Source: Candidatus Heimdallarchaeota archaeon (GTDB lineage Archaea; Asgardarchaeota; Heimdallarchaeia; Heimdallarchaeales; Heimdallarchaeaceae). Taken from it: a DNA stretch of 64,000 nucleotides. The notes under the pieces are model-generated. The model was not told the DNA's origin and searched no databases. It saw nothing but the letters and a program-made list of their open reading frames with translations. Within the stretch, counting starts at the first letter, position 1; each line of letters begins with the position of its first letter. Location: positions 62,001 to 126,000 of the forward strand of contig JAUVXV010000003.1 of assembly GCA_030603365.1 (NCBI GenBank), in the 5' to 3' direction. The translations under genes and the position numbers were made by a program. Of this stretch, positions 1 to 8,612 are shown piece by piece.

Positions 1-117
1 TTTAGAAGATTCCTCTTCTTTCTGAAATTATTTGTTCTTCATGGGATTCAAGAGAATTTTTGTTTCCGAAGAGCAAAAGTTATATTTCAATACTTTTACT
101 ACTAATTTAGTGATAAT

Positions 118-294
118 ATGGTAGTTTATAGACCCGATGCTTTTATCTGTAATAATTGTGGAGAGCGCTTCAACAACGAACAGAAAAAGACCTTAAAAGA
201 ACAAGTAGATGGAATATTCATCACAAAAACTGTTTGTCCTGAATGTTTATCACCAGATATTAGAACAACAATTACTGGTCATCGGGATGAATAA
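118..294 (+). CDS. Small four-cysteine zinc-ribbon protein (58 aa)
   Basis: I do not recognise a named family. The 58 residues carry two cysteine pairs, CNNC at about 11-14 and CPEC at about 40-43. This spacing is typical of a small zinc ribbon, so a structural or nucleic-acid/protein-binding role is possible but is inference. The ATG at 118 is preceded by GTGAT three bases upstream, the same Shine-Dalgarno style as several other genes in the window. The gene stands alone with the same orientation as the next small gene. Its length is below common ORF cut-offs, so it is easily missed. Confidence 0.6.
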   Translation: MVVYRPDAFICNNCGERFNNEQKKTLKEQVDGIFITKTVCPECLSPDIRTTITGHRDE

Positions 295-369
295 GAACAC
301 ATTTTTGTATTACGGGGGTAGTCTCTTTATCATACTTACTCTATAAAAAAGTAAAGCTATTTTTATTAT

Positions 370-543
370 ATGCAACCCGAGAATCTTGTAAATGAGATGA
401 ATCGAATCCTTGTGAAAATGGACAAAGAATTGCATAGTTTGAACAAGGAACTAGATAAGATTTTGAAGAAATATCCCGGATACATGGAAGATGAAGAAAT
501 TAAGTTAAAATACGCTATGCGTAGATACAACCATGGAAAATAG
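370..543 (+). CDS. Small charged helical protein (57 aa), unknown
   Basis: An ATG-started frame of 57 residues is rich in Lys, Glu, Leu and Met. Residues 4-35 show heptad-like spacing of hydrophobic residues, consistent with a short coiled coil. No cysteines, membrane segment or catalytic motif are visible, and I recognise no family. It lies 75 bases after the zinc-ribbon gene on the same strand and could be co-transcribed. The opposite strand also has an open frame here, but its composition (many Ile, Phe and Ser codons read from an A-rich strand) is typical of a shadow. Confidence 0.45.
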   Translation: MQPENLVNEMNRILVKMDKELHSLNKELDKILKKYPGYMEDEEIKLKYAMRRYNHGK

Positions 544-669
544 ATTGTACTCAAATCCTCTATGGCTTAATTTGGGGGGTTCTGGGGATGATTTACTCTA
601 TTTGGCATTAGAATTATTGAGGAATCATTTTATATTATACATCCTAAGTATTATCAAAAAAGCAATATA
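544..669. other. Intergenic stretch with an unusual G-rich run
   Basis: This gap contains a run of six G followed closely by four G (about 575-590) in an otherwise AT-rich spacer. I see no convincing ORF, tRNA or terminator here. Confidence 0.3.
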
Positions 670-678
670 GTGTTGAAG

Positions 679-1707
679 ATGAAAGAACTCAAAATCTCTG
701 TTCAGGCAGAACGGTTGGATATTGTAAAAGAATTATTCGAAAGGTTGGGTTATACTTATACGATAACAATCTTTGAAGAAATAGCTACTCTAACAATAAT
801 TGTGAAAAATCAGCATACGTCTACAATATTAGAAGAATTAAAAGGAATAGGAGTTGGAACAGTTTTTGGAACAATTGTTGTTTCTCCCGTTGATTTAGAA
901 ATTTCATCTACAAAGAAAGAATCATTGTTGAGAGATAGAGGAATCAGCATTGATGAAATGATATCAAATACAAAAGGATTAGCTCTCATTAATACAACAT
1001 TTGTTGGTTTAATAATTCTAGCTGGGCTTTTATCTTCGTTTGGTTTAATCTACGATAATGTAGTTATTATCATTGCAAGTATGATCATTGCTCCTTTACT
1101 GGGACCAATAGCTCTTACAGTTATTGGTACAATGACTCCTAAGAATATTTATTCAAAAAGATCTATAGCAGCTGAAATAATCGGTTTATTCGTAATTATC
1201 TTCATTGGTTTTATAGTGGGAATAATATACAGATACGCTGAACCAACTGCGATTGTTGCTAGTGATACTATACAAAGTGATCAAATACTCCTAAGAATTA
1301 AACCAACTATAGGTGACATTATTTTTGCAATAGCTAGCGGATTAGCTGCAGGTCTTTTTATCATTAGAGGTGAAAGTACTGCTATTGTAGGCGTTGCAGT
1401 TGCTGCATCTTTATGTCCACCCGCAGCTAATGCAGGTTTATTATTAGCAACACCTGGTTTGATTAGTGAAGCATTTGGATCTTTGGTATTACTAGGATTG
1501 AACGTTCTAGCAATTTATGCATCCTGCGCACTAATATTCTGGACATCACAATCATTTGTAAGAGGAGGAACAGTTTCCACTAGGCAATTCAAAAAAATCA
1601 GCAGAAAATACATTACACAAATTGTAATGACTTTCCTTGTCTTAGCTGCACTAATCACACTAATAGTGCTAGATAATATTTACAACTTTATTGTAATAAA
1701 TCCGTAA
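679..1707 (+). CDS. DUF389 family membrane protein
   Basis: The protein has a soluble ferredoxin-like N-terminal part of about 100 residues. A hydrophobic region follows with roughly six or seven membrane spans, including the sequence IIIASMIIAPLLGPI, typical of the DUF389 (TIGR00341) family of archaeal and bacterial inner-membrane proteins. The family has no established biochemical role. A GTG nine bases upstream (670) would add three residues. I prefer the ATG at 679, but neither start has a strong Shine-Dalgarno site. It has no obvious operon partner, since the next gene is on the other strand. Confidence 0.85.
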   Translation: MKELKISVQAERLDIVKELFERLGYTYTITIFEEIATLTIIVKNQHTSTILEELKGIGVGTVFGTIVVSPVDLEISSTKKESLLRDRGISIDEMISNTKGLALINTTFVGLIILAGLLSSFGLIYDNVVIIIASMIIAPLLGPIALTVIGTMTPKNIYSKRSIAAEIIGLFVIIFIGFIVGIIYRYAEPTAIVASDTIQSDQILLRIKPTIGDIIFAIASGLAAGLFIIRGESTAIVGVAVAASLCPPAANAGLLLATPGLISEAFGSLVLLGLNVLAIYASCALIFWTSQSFVRGGTVSTRQFKKISRKYITQIVMTFLVLAALITLIVLDNIYNFIVINP

Positions 1708-1740
1708 CGAATCAATGAAAAGGTTGGCAAATAAATTTTT

Positions 1741-1917
1741 TTATCTAAAATGCTCAATCATTGATTTCATAACCATTTTTACAGCATATTGTGCTTCTTC
1801 GGTTAAATCTGAAAAATCTTTCCCACAACTTGGGCAACCTTCATACCCTTCTGGGTCACTTTTTCCAAATTTAAATCCACAATGGAAGCAATATACATTA
1901 TTTGGCAATTTGCTCAT
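1741..1917 (-). CDS. Small zinc-ribbon protein (58 aa)
   Basis: A short protein with CFHC near the N terminus and CPSC about 18 residues later, followed by a charged helix. It is probably a zinc-ribbon adaptor or regulator of unknown partner. The ATG at 1917 is chosen because GTGAT lies just upstream, within the nine-base GTG extension that would otherwise start the frame at 1926. The opposite-strand frame over this region is a shadow lacking these motifs. Confidence 0.6.
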   Translation of the reverse strand: MSKLPNNVYCFHCGFKFGKSDPEGYEGCPSCGKDFSDLTEEAQYAVKMVMKSMIEHFR

Positions 1918-2033
1918 GTTTATCACAATTAATTAAGGATTCTTTCCAAATAAACTTTTGTGAAATTTTCGTATTTTTTCGAGATAGTATTTATGTGAAA
2001 TAGAATGAATTATCTATCTTCTCTTTTTTTCCT

Positions 2034-3080
2034 TTATTCCCAATATACTGGATCTCCGATTCCTATATACCAATAACAATAGCCACCTACAGGATATTTA
2101 TCAATTGCACCCTCTTTTGCTTGAGTAGCTATATAATCTTGAAATACAGCAGTCCATGTAATCTCACTTTCATCTGTATAAGTGAAATAGAGTTCTTTTG
2201 AATCTGAATATCTATTCGGTTCTACATTATAGGTGTCTATCAAACTCATGAAATAGGAATATCCTGCAGAGAGAGCTGGGTCCTCATTATCTGGCCAATT
2301 ATATCCATATAGAGGGATTCCACAATAGATTTTCTCATAAGGAATGGTTTTTACGGCATAATTCAGTACATTTTTTATCCAGCTGATAGGAGATATTTGA
2401 CCAGGATTACTTCCTCCCCAAGAATAATCATAAGTCATGATCATAATAAAATCACAAATCTCTCCTATGATTTCATAATTGAAAGCTCCTCCCCAACCAG
2501 TTTTCCAATCAGCTGATTTAGCAGGAACATCTATTGATAGAATATACTTAGAATCAAGATTATCTCTGAGATCCTGAAGGAACTCATTAAATACATCTCT
2601 GTCTTCAGCTGGTACACCCTCAAAATCTATATTGATGCCTGTACAATTATAAAGCTCAAGCAGATAATTTGCGGAAACGATGAAATTATTTACACAAGTC
2701 TCATTGTTAATTATCTCTGATATCAATTCAGAACTGAAGAATTCATCGTAGTTTGATACTAAGGGATGAATCTCAATATTATTGCTTCTACAGAACTCAA
2801 AAACTTCATTCGGAGTGACATCCAGATACCAGTGTTCATCAGTCATCGTGCCATTTGGATAAACTCTCCACCAAGCAGGTGAAATCATATCTATTTCTTC
2901 TGATGATTCTAAGAGTCTCTCATAAGAAGCATTATTCCAAGGGCTAAACCAATAGAAATTTCTCTTAATTGGATATTCAACATTGAAGTAGGGATTAAAG
3001 TAAAAGTACAATCCAATCCCAGTCCCCAAAATTCCTAGGAGAGTGATACCAGCAATTAACTTGGTATACAGAGGTTTCAC
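2034..3080 (-). CDS. Membrane-anchored GH18 family glycoside hydrolase (YaaH/chitinase-like)
   Basis: The N terminus (about residues 8-28) is a single hydrophobic signal anchor. The rest is an extracellular TIM barrel of the glycoside hydrolase 18 type. The catalytic signature GINIDFEGV at about residues 142-150 places the acid Glu in the expected DxxDxE-like strand. MIMTYDYSWGG and the C-terminal WY block match later barrel strands of YaaH/CotE-like members. It probably cleaves beta-1,4-linked N-acetylhexosamine glycans outside the cell; the substrate is unknown. The start is GTG at 3080. It is divergent from the synthetase gene. Confidence 0.8.
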   Translation of the reverse strand: MKPLYTKLIAGITLLGILGTGIGLYFYFNPYFNVEYPIKRNFYWFSPWNNASYERLLESSEEIDMISPAWWRVYPNGTMTDEHWYLDVTPNEVFEFCRSNNIEIHPLVSNYDEFFSSELISEIINNETCVNNFIVSANYLLELYNCTGINIDFEGVPAEDRDVFNEFLQDLRDNLDSKYILSIDVPAKSADWKTGWGGAFNYEIIGEICDFIMIMTYDYSWGGSNPGQISPISWIKNVLNYAVKTIPYEKIYCGIPLYGYNWPDNEDPALSAGYSYFMSLIDTYNVEPNRYSDSKELYFTYTDESEITWTAVFQDYIATQAKEGAIDKYPVGGYCYWYIGIGDPVYWE

Positions 3081-3164
3081 GAATAAACTAAACCTATACT
3101 ATATTTTAATCTAATCCTCTTTAGACTAAAGATTTATTATTCTCTGTGCGACAAATTTCTTACT

Positions 3165-5090
3165 ATGAATTCAGTAGAAAAAATGTGCGAAAAATATGCT
3201 ATTGAAAATGCTTTAGGGCACGGAGAAGCACAAGTTGGTCCTGTTATGGGATTAATTCTGAAAGCTAATCCTGAAATGAAAAAAGATGCAAAAAGTATCA
3301 AAGAGATATTGGAAAAGAAAATTGCTTATGTTAATTCATTGAAACCCGAAGAGATACAACAGCTCGCACAACAAAAGTATCCTGAAATTTTACATGAGAA
3401 GGAGAGTGAAACTCAAGAAGGTACTGATTTCATCAGAGCAATCATAGAAGAACATATGAAAAGTGGAAGATTTGGGGGACGTGTTCATACTCGATTCCCA
3501 CCAGAACCGAATGGATGGTTACATATTGGACATGCCTATTCTATAAACTGGAATTACAGTATTGCACAGGAATATGGTGGTAAATTCAACCTTCGGTTTG
3601 ATGATACAAATCCTGTCACAGAAGAAGAAGAATTTGTACAATCAATTATCGCTGATGTGAAATGGTTAGGTGCAGACTTCGAGGATCGATTACTCTTTGC
3701 TTCTGATTATTTTGAACAATTATACGAATATGCAGTTCAGCTAGTTAAGAAAGGCTTAGCTTTTGTTGATGATTCAAGTGTCGAAGAAATAAGAGAAATG
3801 AGAGGAACTCTAACAGAAACAGGAAGAAATAGTTCATATAGAGATAGATCAATCGAAGAGAATCTAGATTTATTTGAAAGGATGAAAGCAGGAGAATTCC
3901 CAAATGGAAGCAAGGTCTTGCGCGCTAAAATTGATATGACCCATCCTAATCTTCTAATGAGAGACCCAATCATCTACCGAATCTTACATGCTACTCATCA
4001 TAATACTGGTGATAAGTGGTGTATCTACCCTATGTACGACTGGGCTCATGGTCTAGAAGATTCACTAGAAGGAATTACTCACTCTCTCTGTTCAATAGAG
4101 TTCGAAATTCATCGACCACTCTATGATTGGTATATAGATCAGCTGGAAGATGAGAACGGAAATCCGATATTTCATTCACAGCAAATTGAATGGGCAAAAC
4201 TGAATGTAACATATATGGTTCTTAGCAAAAGAAGAATGATAAGAGTAGTTAATGAGAAATTCGTTGACGGCTGGGATGACCCAAGAATGCTAACAGTAGC
4301 AGGTATGAGGAGAAGAGGAATCACATCTGAAGCAGTTCGAAACTTTGCACTAAGTGTAGGTGTTTCAAAAAGAGAAAAATTGATTGACATGTCTACTTTT
4401 GAATATTTCATTAGAGACGATTTGGATAAAAGATGTTCAAGAGTGATGAGTGTTCTCAACCCTCTAAAGGTAGTTATTACCAATTATCCAGAAGATATAG
4501 AAGAGCAAATTACTATTCAAAATCATCCAACTAACGAAGAAAAGGGTAACAGACAAGTTAACTTTGCTAGAACACTATATATTGAACAAGAGGACTTCAT
4601 GGAAAACCCTCCTGAGGACTATTATCGTTTAGCTCCAGGGAAAGAAGTTAGGTTGAAATATGCTTATTTCATAACATGTGAAAAAATTATCAAAGATAAT
4701 GAAACCGGTGAAATAAAAGAAATACATTGTACTTATGATCCTGAGACCAAAGGAGGAGTAGCTCCAGATGGTAGAAAAGTAAGTGGAACTATTCATTGGA
4801 TATCAGCTAACCACATCATTGAAGCAGAAGTAAGATTATACGATAGACTATATACAAAGGAAAACCCAATGGATACTGAAGAAGGAGAAGATTTTACAGA
4901 TTGCATTAATCCAGATTCTTTAACAGTGATAAAGTCCTATGTAGAACCATTCTTAAAGGATGTTGAACCTGGTTCAAGATTCCAATTTGAGAGAAATGGA
5001 TATTTTGTAGTGGATATAGTTGATTCTACTAAAGAAAATCTTGTGTTCAATAGAATAATTACCTTAAGAGATTCATGGGCAAAGAAATAA
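3165..5090 (+). CDS. glnS: Glutaminyl-tRNA synthetase with archaeal GluRS-like N-terminal domain
   Basis: This class I synthetase charges tRNA-Gln with glutamine. The HIGH-type motif PPEPNGWLHIGHA is at about residues 112-124 and the KMSKS-type motif VLSKRRM at about 351-357. Diagnostic GlnRS blocks include LRFDDTNP, RGTLTETGRNSSYRDRS and KWCIYPMYDWAHGLEDSLEG. The C-terminal half is the two-barrel anticodon-binding region, with HPTNEEKGNRQV and KEVRLKYAYF. These match bacterial and eukaryotic GlnRS much better than archaeal GluRS. The first roughly 95 residues instead resemble the N-terminal extension of archaeal GluRS (YAIENALGHG, VGPVMG, a helix ending YPEI). Both tRNA-Gln genes lie directly downstream. 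Confidence 0.93.
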   Translation: MNSVEKMCEKYAIENALGHGEAQVGPVMGLILKANPEMKKDAKSIKEILEKKIAYVNSLKPEEIQQLAQQKYPEILHEKESETQEGTDFIRAIIEEHMKSGRFGGRVHTRFPPEPNGWLHIGHAYSINWNYSIAQEYGGKFNLRFDDTNPVTEEEEFVQSIIADVKWLGADFEDRLLFASDYFEQLYEYAVQLVKKGLAFVDDSSVEEIREMRGTLTETGRNSSYRDRSIEENLDLFERMKAGEFPNGSKVLRAKIDMTHPNLLMRDPIIYRILHATHHNTGDKWCIYPMYDWAHGLEDSLEGITHSLCSIEFEIHRPLYDWYIDQLEDENGNPIFHSQQIEWAKLNVTYMVLSKRRMIRVVNEKFVDGWDDPRMLTVAGMRRRGITSEAVRNFALSVGVSKREKLIDMSTFEYFIRDDLDKRCSRVMSVLNPLKVVITNYPEDIEEQITIQNHPTNEEKGNRQVNFARTLYIEQEDFMENPPEDYYRLAPGKEVRLKYAYFITCEKIIKDNETGEIKEIHCTYDPETKGGVAPDGRKVSGTIHWISANHIIEAEVRLYDRLYTKENPMDTEEGEDFTDCINPDSLTVIKSYVEPFLKDVEPGSRFQFERNGYFVVDIVDSTKENLVFNRIITLRDSWAKK

Positions 5091-5159
5091 GCCACCCATT
5101 AGAAAAATTTAAAATCAAAACAAAAAATGAATGGTTGTCAAAGAAATTTGATAACCAAT

Positions 5160-5235
5160 AGTCCCATGGTGTAGCCTGGAAACACTCCAGACTTTGAATC
5201 TGGCGCCGGGAGTTCAAATCTCCCTGGGACTACCA
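5160..5235 (+). tRNA. tRNA-Gln (anticodon UUG)
   Basis: The full cloverleaf folds by hand. The acceptor stem AGTCCCA pairs with TGGGACT and the D stem GTGT with ACAC. The anticodon stem CCAGA/TCTGG has the loop CTTTGAA, giving anticodon TTG. The T stem GGGAG/CTCCC has loop TTCAAAT. CCA is encoded at 5233-5235. The first pair is A1-U72, as in archaeal tRNA-Gln. It begins 69 bases after the glutaminyl-tRNA synthetase stop codon. A TTTAAAAT box at 5108-5115 could be its TATA element. Confidence 0.95.
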
Positions 5236-5270
5236 AATCTTCTTATATATCTATCTAGTTCTTCTTCCTA

Positions 5271-5987
5271 TTACCAAGGCATTTCGTTTCCTTGCCAATC
5301 AAAGAATTTTCCTGTATTTTCAATAACCAGATTATATATTACATCTCGCATTCCACTAACTGATTCCTCAGGTAAAAGCGGTGCATTTGTTGTATATTCC
5401 ATTGTTGTTTTTACCCATCCTGGGTGTATTGAAATTACAGTTATACCTTCTTCCACTAAATCAACAGACAACGTTTTAGTAATCATATTTAGAGCTGCTT
5501 TACTCGCACTATAACTGTAACCTCCACCCTTTTTACTTCTTCTAGTTATGCACCCGCTGCTGGAAGATATATTTACAATAACTGAGTTTTTTCCATTCTT
5601 CAATAGAGGTAAGAATTTCTCTACCATCATAAGAGGGGCTACAGTATTAACTTGAAAAATTCTACTAAAATCTTCTTCTTCTAACTTCCCAAGTTCATCA
5701 CAATATTTTTTTCCTCCAAAACGAATTCCTGCATTATTGATTAGAATATCAAGATAGTCTGTTTCATTAGAAATAAAATCAAAAGCTTTATTCCTTGATC
5801 CCTTATCTGATACATCTAAGTCAACCAAAGCTAATCTGTCAGGATATGTTTTTTTGAGTTCCACTAATTCTGGGTATTTCTCAGGATTTCTGCTACATGC
5901 AAAAACAAGATTCCCTTTTCCCAAATATTGCTTTGTGAATTCGAAACCTAAACCTCTACTTGCACCAGTAATGAAAATTCTTTTCAT
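5271..5987 (-). CDS. Short-chain dehydrogenase/reductase (SDR)
   Basis: A classical SDR of 238 residues. The nucleotide-binding motif TGASRGLG is at about 7-14, NNAG at about 86-89, the catalytic Ser in the ISSSSG block and YSASK (Tyr and Lys) at about 156-160. The C-terminal ending GKFFDWQGNEMPW is typical of the CsgA/sniffer-like subgroup. It is a cytoplasmic NAD(P)-dependent oxidoreductase of unknown substrate. It lies convergent between the two tRNA-Gln genes and probably has nothing to do with them. Confidence 0.88.
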   Translation of the reverse strand: MKRIFITGASRGLGFEFTKQYLGKGNLVFACSRNPEKYPELVELKKTYPDRLALVDLDVSDKGSRNKAFDFISNETDYLDILINNAGIRFGGKKYCDELGKLEEEDFSRIFQVNTVAPLMMVEKFLPLLKNGKNSVIVNISSSSGCITRRSKKGGGYSYSASKAALNMITKTLSVDLVEEGITVISIHPGWVKTTMEYTTNAPLLPEESVSGMRDVIYNLVIENTGKFFDWQGNEMPW

Positions 5988-6092
5988 GTAATTAAATTAG
6001 ATATTGTATTTATATTGGTTTCTTGACTGTTTTAAGGATAAGACCAAAACTTTTAATTTCCAATTATCCAAACTCTTTCAATGGTAAATTAT

Positions 6093-6167
6093 AGACCCGT
6101 AGTCTAGCGGCAAGGATACGGGACTCTGGATCCTGAGACAGGCGTTCAAATCGCCTCGGGTCTACCA
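6093..6167 (+). tRNA. tRNA-Gln (anticodon CUG)
   Basis: The acceptor AGACCCG pairs with CGGGTCT, again A1-U72. The D stem is GTCT with GGAT using wobble pairs. The anticodon stem CGGGA/TCCTG has loop CTCTGGA, giving anticodon CTG. The T stem AGGCG/CGCCT has loop TTCAAAT, and CCA is encoded. Together with the UUG tRNA it covers both Gln codons within 1.1 kb of the synthetase. Its CCA end directly abuts the stop codon of the convergent gene at 6168. Confidence 0.93.
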
Positions 6168-6650
6168 TTATTTTTTACATTTTATGCAACCATTATTTCT
6201 GTATAAGGTTTTATCTTGGCATTTTTCACAAAATTTTATCTCAAGATTATCTAAACTAAGTCTAGACATTTTTTCGCCCAAATCATCTTTATCAAAATAT
6301 TCAATCAGATAAACGTGAGGACTACCTTCAACCATCCTAGATAAAGGTTTATTCACTTCAGTAAGTAAACAGATCACTGGAATGTCATGTTCATAGGCAT
6401 ACATAATCTCCATCCCAACTCCATGGGAAGGTTCATTCACATCAGCTATAATCTTACTTGATTGTTTTAACCAGTTTAAATCTCTTTCAAAAATGACTTT
6501 AGATGGGGCGTCATCCATTTTTCCAGGAACAAACGGATGATAGTTCTGAGATTCAACATATTCAATTAGAAAATCCAAAAGAGAGAAATCTAATTGTTGT
6601 GCCTTAATCATAGAACAAGCTATGTAAACATTCTTGTTTTCACTATTCAT
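6168..6650 (-). CDS. Nucleoside 2-deoxyribosyltransferase-like protein with C-terminal zinc ribbon
   Basis: Residues 1-125 resemble the nucleoside deoxyribosyltransferase/DNPH1 fold: an N-terminal strand followed by a helix, then ADVNEPSHGVGMEIMYAY. There the Glu of the GxGxE block is the expected nucleophile and the preceding Asp is a conserved binding residue. The last 25 residues are CEKC...CIKC, a small zinc ribbon not usual for the enzyme. It may hydrolyse or exchange the N-glycosidic bond of nucleotides; the substrate is inference. It ends against the tRNA-Gln(CUG) 3' end. Confidence 0.65.
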   Translation of the reverse strand: MNSENKNVYIACSMIKAQQLDFSLLDFLIEYVESQNYHPFVPGKMDDAPSKVIFERDLNWLKQSSKIIADVNEPSHGVGMEIMYAYEHDIPVICLLTEVNKPLSRMVEGSPHVYLIEYFDKDDLGEKMSRLSLDNLEIKFCEKCQDKTLYRNNGCIKCKK

Positions 6651-6688
6651 TAAAGAAAAAGGAATTGTAAATTTAAAAATAATTCTGC

Positions 6689-8104
6689 TTACTCAACAAC
6701 TTCCTGTTCTGACATTTTTTTCAAAGCAATTAATGCTTTTAAGACAATTGTAGTTTCTTCAATATTGGATCCCCATAATCCTTCCTTATCTTGGACAGCT
6801 GCTAGATATAGAGCAGCTTTCTTAAGTGGTAAAGAGTCAGCAGATTCACTTGGAATAAGAGACAAGATTACATATCCTGTTGTACCAATATTCCCAGCCC
6901 AAGAACCTTCTAAGAACTGGGTTCCTATAACCGCTTGAATGAATTGTTGTCTTCTTGTAGGAGCTCTGCGTATATCATGTAAAGCTAACATTAATCTCGC
7001 AAACATTTCTACTGGTGTTTTTCCAGTCTGAGATGTAGAAAATCTGGCATACCCTCTTTTAATAACTATATCAATTGAAGCAACGAAGAGATTTGCCATT
7101 CGATCTAACATTCTAATATTGCCTGTCACATCTCCAATATAACTCATCATAACATGCAATGGAGTTGTCCTAGAACGTAAATTATATGTGAATCTATTGA
7201 GTTTGTTGATGAAATCCCATTCTGTTTCTTCAAGGGTTGAATCAAAGAATTCATCAATTTCAGGTACTCGACTATCAAAAATAGTAGGATCAAAAAGACT
7301 CAATGCATAGAGAACAAAGTAGTGTTCATAGGTTGTATCAATAGTTTCTGTTGTATCAACTATAGCTCTCAGACTCTCTATTGATTTTCCTAATTTGACA
7401 GTTTTCTTTCCTTCTTCTAAGGGAACAAGCCATTCAGTATCTTCATTATAACCAAGCTTGTTAAATAACTCAAGAACACAAGCACTTTCATAAACTGGAC
7501 TAAAATCTCCCCAGATTCCGTCTTCATTGACTCTCTTCTTTATTGCATTCAATCCCTTAGTAATTACTTTATCAAGATTCAAATCAGATAGTTTTTTATT
7601 TTCAAGATTCTTTTCTAATAACGAAAATTGATATTCTAAACCAAATGAGTCAGATCTGTCTGCCCTTGGTATTGAGAACAAGAAATATGCAGTTTCAATT
7701 ACATTAAGCATAAAAAACAAAACAAGCAATGCAATTGTTTGAGGATGAACTTTACCATTTTCAGTAGTGTATAATCCGGGTATGCTAGAATATAGGATTA
7801 TTATAACTAGTGAAACTACAGTAATAACAGTTAGAATTTTATTCGATGTTTCTCCAAATATATCCCAGTGATAATGATTCTCAATGTAACTTAGAATAAG
7901 CACTATTTCAAAGAAAAGACCAATAGGGAAGAAAATGTACTTTCCTGTAGGACCAATAGGAGCCATGGTAATTGCAAAAAGATAAACTAATGTAATTGCA
8001 AAAATAGTTATAGCAAAAACAATGGTTTCTATAATTCTTCGCAAACCAATTTGTTGTCCGAACTTAAGTACTCTCGAATAAATTTTGTACGTTTCTTGAG
8101 TCAT
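6689..8104 (-). CDS. Membrane protein with C-terminal alpha/alpha-toroid (terpene cyclase/prenyltransferase-like) repeats
   Basis: The N-terminal 150 residues contain about four membrane spans. The remaining 320 residues are soluble helical repeats. Some are close to the repeats of terpenoid-cyclase/prenyltransferase toroids, such as GLNAIKKRVNEDGIWGDF, GSWAGNIGTTGYVILSL and AAVQDKEGLWGSNIEETT (QW-like). I see no DxDD or zinc-binding residues that would prove enzymatic activity. A membrane-linked binding protein is as likely as an enzyme. The ATG at 8104 is preferred to the TTG at 8107. The next gene in the same orientation is also a membrane protein. Confidence 0.5.
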   Translation of the reverse strand: MTQETYKIYSRVLKFGQQIGLRRIIETIVFAITIFAITLVYLFAITMAPIGPTGKYIFFPIGLFFEIVLILSYIENHYHWDIFGETSNKILTVITVVSLVIIILYSSIPGLYTTENGKVHPQTIALLVLFFMLNVIETAYFLFSIPRADRSDSFGLEYQFSLLEKNLENKKLSDLNLDKVITKGLNAIKKRVNEDGIWGDFSPVYESACVLELFNKLGYNEDTEWLVPLEEGKKTVKLGKSIESLRAIVDTTETIDTTYEHYFVLYALSLFDPTIFDSRVPEIDEFFDSTLEETEWDFINKLNRFTYNLRSRTTPLHVMMSYIGDVTGNIRMLDRMANLFVASIDIVIKRGYARFSTSQTGKTPVEMFARLMLALHDIRRAPTRRQQFIQAVIGTQFLEGSWAGNIGTTGYVILSLIPSESADSLPLKKAALYLAAVQDKEGLWGSNIEETTIVLKALIALKKMSEQEVVE

Positions 8105-8183
8105 CAAGATAAAATAAACGCTACAAGATATAATAACTTTTTCCGTACTTACGAAAAGAGGAATAAAGATTGTTAAAGTGATT

Positions 8184-8525
8184 TTAAGCTAGTACGACAG
8201 CAATAATGATTATAATTACTGAAATTGCAGTGATTGTACCCATTATCCATATCCATTCCTTGAATATATTTTCAGCTTCTTCAGGTTTGTCTCTCTTTTT
8301 CATACGGAGAGATGATGCTATTCCTGCCACTGCAAGAGGATATAGAATAAATACGATATTTACTGCATTGAAAGCTGAACTAACAAAGACGGAAATAAAT
8401 GAGATTATGAAAAGCACAGCACCTACTATTGAGATTAAATCCAATATTTTATCTCCAAAATCAATTTTTCTGTATTCTTCTCTTGCTGATTTGACTGTTT
8501 CACCAATACTTTGTCTGATACTCAT
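8184..8525 (-). CDS. Small three-span membrane protein, unknown
   Basis: The 113-residue protein has a charged N terminus of about 25 residues. Three hydrophobic segments follow at about 30-51, 54-70 and 92-112. A basic loop SSLRMKKRDKPEE lies between spans two and three. No family is recognised. It is in the same orientation as the toroid membrane protein downstream and may be co-transcribed with it. Confidence 0.55.
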   Translation of the reverse strand: MSIRQSIGETVKSAREEYRKIDFGDKILDLISIVGAVLFIISFISVFVSSAFNAVNIVFILYPLAVAGIASSLRMKKRDKPEEAENIFKEWIWIMGTITAISVIIIIIAVVLA

Positions 8526-8612
8526 GGTTATTCACGCTTTTGGGCTCTCGACTTAAAGACGAATAATCTATTTATAAATATTGTTTTCAAATCGGAAAAT
8601 GATAAATGATGC

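Noticed and set aside
1715..1936. Plus-strand frame of 73 codons
   Set aside because: It is the reverse of the zinc-ribbon gene, which has Cys pairs and a ribosome site; the plus frame has neither.
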